Part shown: piece after piece, positions 8,306-11,253 of the stretch
How the letters are laid out: every line of letters begins with the position of its first letter
Position numbering within the stretch: position 1 is the stretch's first letter
DNA from: Conidiobolus incongruus B7586
Lineage: Eukaryota; Entomophthoromycota; Entomophthoromycetes; Entomophthorales; Conidiobolaceae
Reading direction: 5' to 3'
Assembly (NCBI GenBank): GCA_000697335.1
Contig: JNEM01014622.1
Coordinates: 1-11,253, forward strand
Length of the DNA: 11,253 nt
Program-made: the position numbers and the translations under genes
The notes under the pieces: generated by a model
Databases searched by the model: none
Told to the model about the DNA's origin: nothing
The model's input: only the letters and a program-made list of their open reading frames with translations

Positions 8306-10070
8306 AATTAATATAAAAATATCAAAAATACTAATAAAATTTTCATATTAGCCAAAATATAGAGTTTATCTTTAGCATAAATCTATTATATTGTTATAAT
8401 AATATGAACTGAGATAAATATTTATTTACAGAAACATTCGTAGATTTGATTCAAGCGAATGCCCTCTCACAAAAAAAATCCATATCCCCCAATTTTAATT
8501 AAGCTTGAAAAAAAATATATCAATTTTATGTATGATCAATTTTAAATGTCATATGTCATATCTCCAAGTACTTTATGATAAATTATTAATTTTTATGTAT
8601 ATAGAAACTCTGGATCATTACCCTATTCTGATTTTCATTACATATGGAATAGGCTGGATTGAATGAATGCAAATGCTTCATCGATTCTATTGTCCCACTA
8701 AAATTTACCTGATGCCATAATACATCTCTGAGGAAATTCTAACTCAATTGCGCTCATTTATCAAGAACATTTTTTAGTTAAACTCAAATGATTAAAAATC
8801 AGTTCTTTGTTTAGGCTTATCCTTAAATCCATCCTTGGGTTTCCGCAGTGCTTGTCTCCAACAGAATACCACTGTTTAAATCTCTCGAATCTCAAGTGAA
8901 AGAACTCCATAATGTTGCCTATATACTTCATTCCTCTGGATCAACTTTACAAAATTAGTTCTACATTTAAATATTACAGTTCACAAAGAAGGATAAAGTC
9001 AAATTCTACTTGAATTACCATTAAACTTGAAAGAGCTATTTTTCCTTGTTTCATTTAATGTTGGGAAAATCCATAGCATGGTTGATTCCAATTAGTGTGA
9101 AATATAATTAATGGTATAATCAATGATATTATCTCCCAATATTGATCTTGGAAGTTTGCTATATTCACAGATGATATTGAAATTGATTGAGCAGCTGTTA
9201 TCTCAAGGTGCTTGGATTTTGCAATAAATGAGGAAAAAGATGATTGAACACTGTGATTATGTCTCTGAAGATGAAGGATGGGACATTTCCAAAACTGTTG
9301 AGTTTATTAGATATGGTCGAGATCAACTTTCAAACGATTATTAACACCTTAATCGATAACCGAATCACTCCAATATTGCTGCTACGGAAACAAATATTAG
9401 TAAAATGATTGATACTATGGTCCTGTTTAAGTCATTTAATATAATGAAATATAAATTTGAGGACTGGAAAGAATTTGTTTGATATGATATTTCAGAAAGG
9501 TTATCTATGTTTAGATTATATTCAGGTAATAGATGAAGGAGAAAACCATCCAATCAAGGACTTATTCATATTATTTGTAGGTATGTACTTATATTAAAAT
9601 AGGTAACAGGAGTTGGCGACGTTGCTCATATAAATGAAGGAAAATTTAATTTCATCCCAATGGAAGAAAGCATAAATCAACTATTTATTTATTTTCAGAA
9701 TGCAATCATGGGAGTTGGTAAACAAATAAACATTCTTTTGGTTTTATTGGATATCGATCAAGTTCACTTTGTAACTCTCTCAAAGTTGTTTGACTCTGTC
9801 AAATCTTATATCAAAGATACTAATGGATCCTCTCCTTTGCTCTTTCGAACCTATGAATAAATGATCTATTACCTGCCTATGAATTCCGAAAAGAAATTAC
9901 CAGTCACAATGAAAGGCTATTTAATCAACCAAATGTGCTAAGATGTTTGAAGACGAAGTGAAACAAGCTGTGGGAAAATGGAATCTGGTTATGTTAGTGA
10001 TGAATCTCGTGATTTCAACAGCAATACTTCTGCTCAAGGCGACAATCTCCAATCCATTGTTCAATCATGT

Positions 10071-11253
10071 TTAAGATCAACCATTGATAAAGTTATTGGC
10101 AATAGTGATAGTTTCTTCAATAATGGAATGGACTCATTATCAGCAATGAGATTCAGAAATCTTCTCAAATCAAAAATATCCAATTTGGAACTCAAAGTAA
10201 CTGATATTTATGATAATGATACTGTCGAGAAATTGGTTGCTTTTATTGAACAGTCTAAGCAAGGAAAGCAACCCATGACTAAATCATTACAAGTGTATCA
10301 ACAACAAGTTGACCAATATATAGCTAGATACTCTGATTTAGGATTCGAAAAACCTCAAGCTAAACCACTTCCTACTGATGATTTCCATATTGCTATCACT
10401 GGATCCATGGATCTTTGGGATCATTTATGATTAAGAACTTGGTTCAACAGTCTAAAGTATCGAAGGTGTATGCTATGATCAGAGCTAAAGACGATAATGA
10501 AGCCAAGAAGAAACTTGAAAGCAGCTTTTCCCAACGTTTCATTTCAATCAACCCAGACCATATCAGTAAAATTGTTCCACTTGCTGTCAAATTACATGAA
10601 GATCAATTGGGCTTGACCAAAGAAATTTATGATTCAATTCTTTCTAATTTGACCCATGTTCACCATGTTGGATGGACAATGAACTTTTTGAAGGGTTTAG
10701 ACGCTTTTGATGATTGTATTGCTGCTTCCAAGAACCTCATGAAGCTCTCAGTCTTGTCTCAAAGAAAAGTAATTTATAATCTGGTATCGACTATTGGTGC
10801 AACTTTCCCTTCTGCTCCACATGATATTAAAGCTGTTCCTGAAACTAAACTCGGTACTAAGCTTGTTAATGTTGCCACTTGTAATGGTTATAACCTCTCT
10901 AAACTAGTCACAGAGACTGTTGCTCAAACATGGTCTCAAGAATATGATATTCCTTTGCACATCCATCGTGTTGGTCAGATCTCAGGGGATACTATAAATG
11001 GAGCTTGGAACATTACTGAACATATTCCATTGTTGGTCAAAGGAATCCAAGTGATGAAGATGTGTCCTGATATATTAGACTCTACTGTCACTTGGATTCC
11101 TGTGAACACTGCAGCTGATGCTATTGTTGAGATTGGAAGTCAAGATCAAACTACTCAAAACTCATTTGCTCATATTATTAATCCTGTACAATATGATTGG
11201 AAGATCATCTACAATGCTCTCAAATCATATGGAATTGATTTCCAAGTTGTTCC
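10071..11253 (+). repeat. Carrier-reductase tract nearly identical to 3404-4587
   Basis: About 99% identical to the intact gene, against roughly 60-70% by eye in most of the adenylation half, with a better patch near 9861-9917 (51 of 57 matching). Five differences are silent. Four change residues: L660F, A680S beside the deletion, T823A and L940P. One base is lost at 10407. The match runs off the right edge of the window, so its full length is unknown. Ending inside a long near-identical repeat is also typical of a short-read contig break. Confidence 0.9.
10402..10413. repeat. Perfect 12-bp palindrome made by a two-part mutation
   Basis: GATCCATGGATC is its own reverse complement. The intact gene reads GAGCCAATGGATC here (3735-3747), an imperfect palindrome. 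One substitution (G to T at 10404) and the loss of one A together make the second copy perfect, and the deletion shifts the frame inside the reductase nucleotide-binding loop. Confidence 0.85.

Larger units (their letters stand above)
4823..8403. other. Gene-free, extremely AT-rich spacer between the two copies
   Basis: About 3.6 kb with no credible reading frame, tRNA or known mobile element. G+C is lowest at 6421-6660 (15 of 240 bases by count) and rises again in the last 500 bases (15 of 60 at 8221-8280; 17 of 60 at 7861-7920), so the right end resembles the flank upstream of the first gene. The GC-richer patch 7861-7980 gives only a 19-codon open run and no recognisable protein. It holds the (AT)n and (AAT)n tracts and hairpins listed separately. 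The promoter of the former second copy should lie near its right end, but I see no conserved match to the first copy's leader. Confidence 0.7.
8404..11253 (+). pseudogene. Decayed second copy of the A-T-R gene, 3' part restored
   Basis: Colinear with the gene at 1700, in the same orientation. The former start codon is the ATG at 8404: its reading M-N-stop-D-K-Y and TFVDLI at 8434-8451 align codon for codon with the intact N-terminus. The adenylation half (8404-10070, about 37 bases shorter net) is full of stops and frameshifts. These include TGA at codon 3, a loss of about 4 bases at 8945-8957 that destroys the ATP loop after SSGST (8932-8946), and a stop at 9858-9860 just before the A10-like stretch KKLPVTMKG (9891-9917). 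From 9978 the frame is open through a complete carrier domain to 10430, where a one-base deletion in the TGANGSLG motif breaks it. The reductase frame then stays open from 10409 to the window edge, equal to about residue 963 of the intact enzyme. No introns. Nothing suggests the whole gene still makes an enzyme. Confidence 0.93.

Noticed and set aside
4823-8403. tRNA genes, CRISPR arrays, transposase or virus-like genes in the spacer
   Set aside because: Looked for conserved tRNA arm motifs, regularly spaced repeats and recognisable protein fragments on both strands. None seen.
8422-8431. TTTACAG resembling an intron acceptor before the first strong homology
   Set aside because: The homology continues upstream in the same frame to the ATG at 8404 with equal codon number, so it is coding sequence.
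9684-9698. Sequence resembling a 3' splice site (T-rich run ending in CAG)
   Set aside because: The two copies align codon for codon across it without a gap, so no intron is needed.
9660-9860. 66-codon open frame
   Set aside because: It aligns with the adenylation-domain region of the intact enzyme (ILLVLLDIDQV against TLLVQLDINQV), so it is a surviving piece of the pseudogene and not a separate gene.
10401-10410. GGATCCATGG, overlapping BamHI and NcoI sites like a cloning junction
   Set aside because: Native gene sequence continues on both sides with about 99% identity, and a template-switch mutation explains it better than vector DNA.

Overview
The window looks like a nuclear contig from a very AT-rich eukaryote, most likely a fungus. 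The evidence is a large intronless gene for an NRPS-like adenylation-carrier-reductase (A-T-R) enzyme, at about 35% G+C where I counted, set in spacers that fall to about 6% G+C (15 G/C in 240 bases at 6421-6660). I cannot place the species. An early-diverging or zygomycete-type fungus is a guess from composition and the enzyme type. No rRNA, tRNA, CRISPR array, transposon protein or virus-like element was recognised.

Layout. Bases 1-198 are AT-rich DNA ending at a perfect 19-base Tn5/Nextera mosaic end (199-217). This is a library-preparation sequence, so the join there may be false. Bases 218-1699 are a spacer with a long imperfect hairpin, a faint trace of a decayed reading frame, a TATA-like box and a five-codon upstream reading frame. 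Bases 1700-4822 hold the intact A-T-R gene (1040 codons). Bases 4823-8403 are a gene-free spacer with simple repeats and hairpins. From 8404 to the window end runs a second copy of the same gene in the same orientation. Its adenylation half is an old wreck, but from 10071 onward (carrier and reductase domains) it is about 99% identical to the first copy.

How the parts relate. The intact enzyme should activate a carboxylic acid with ATP, load it on its phosphopantetheine arm and release it by NAD(P)H reduction, giving an aldehyde or alcohol. The abrupt identity step in the second copy suggests recent gene conversion or partial duplication of the carrier-reductase module into an old pseudogene. 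An assembly chimera is the main alternative, and the adapter remnant makes it more credible. The second copy also carries a two-part mutation in the reductase nucleotide-binding motif that produces a perfect 12-bp palindrome, the mark of template-switch (quasipalindrome) mutation.
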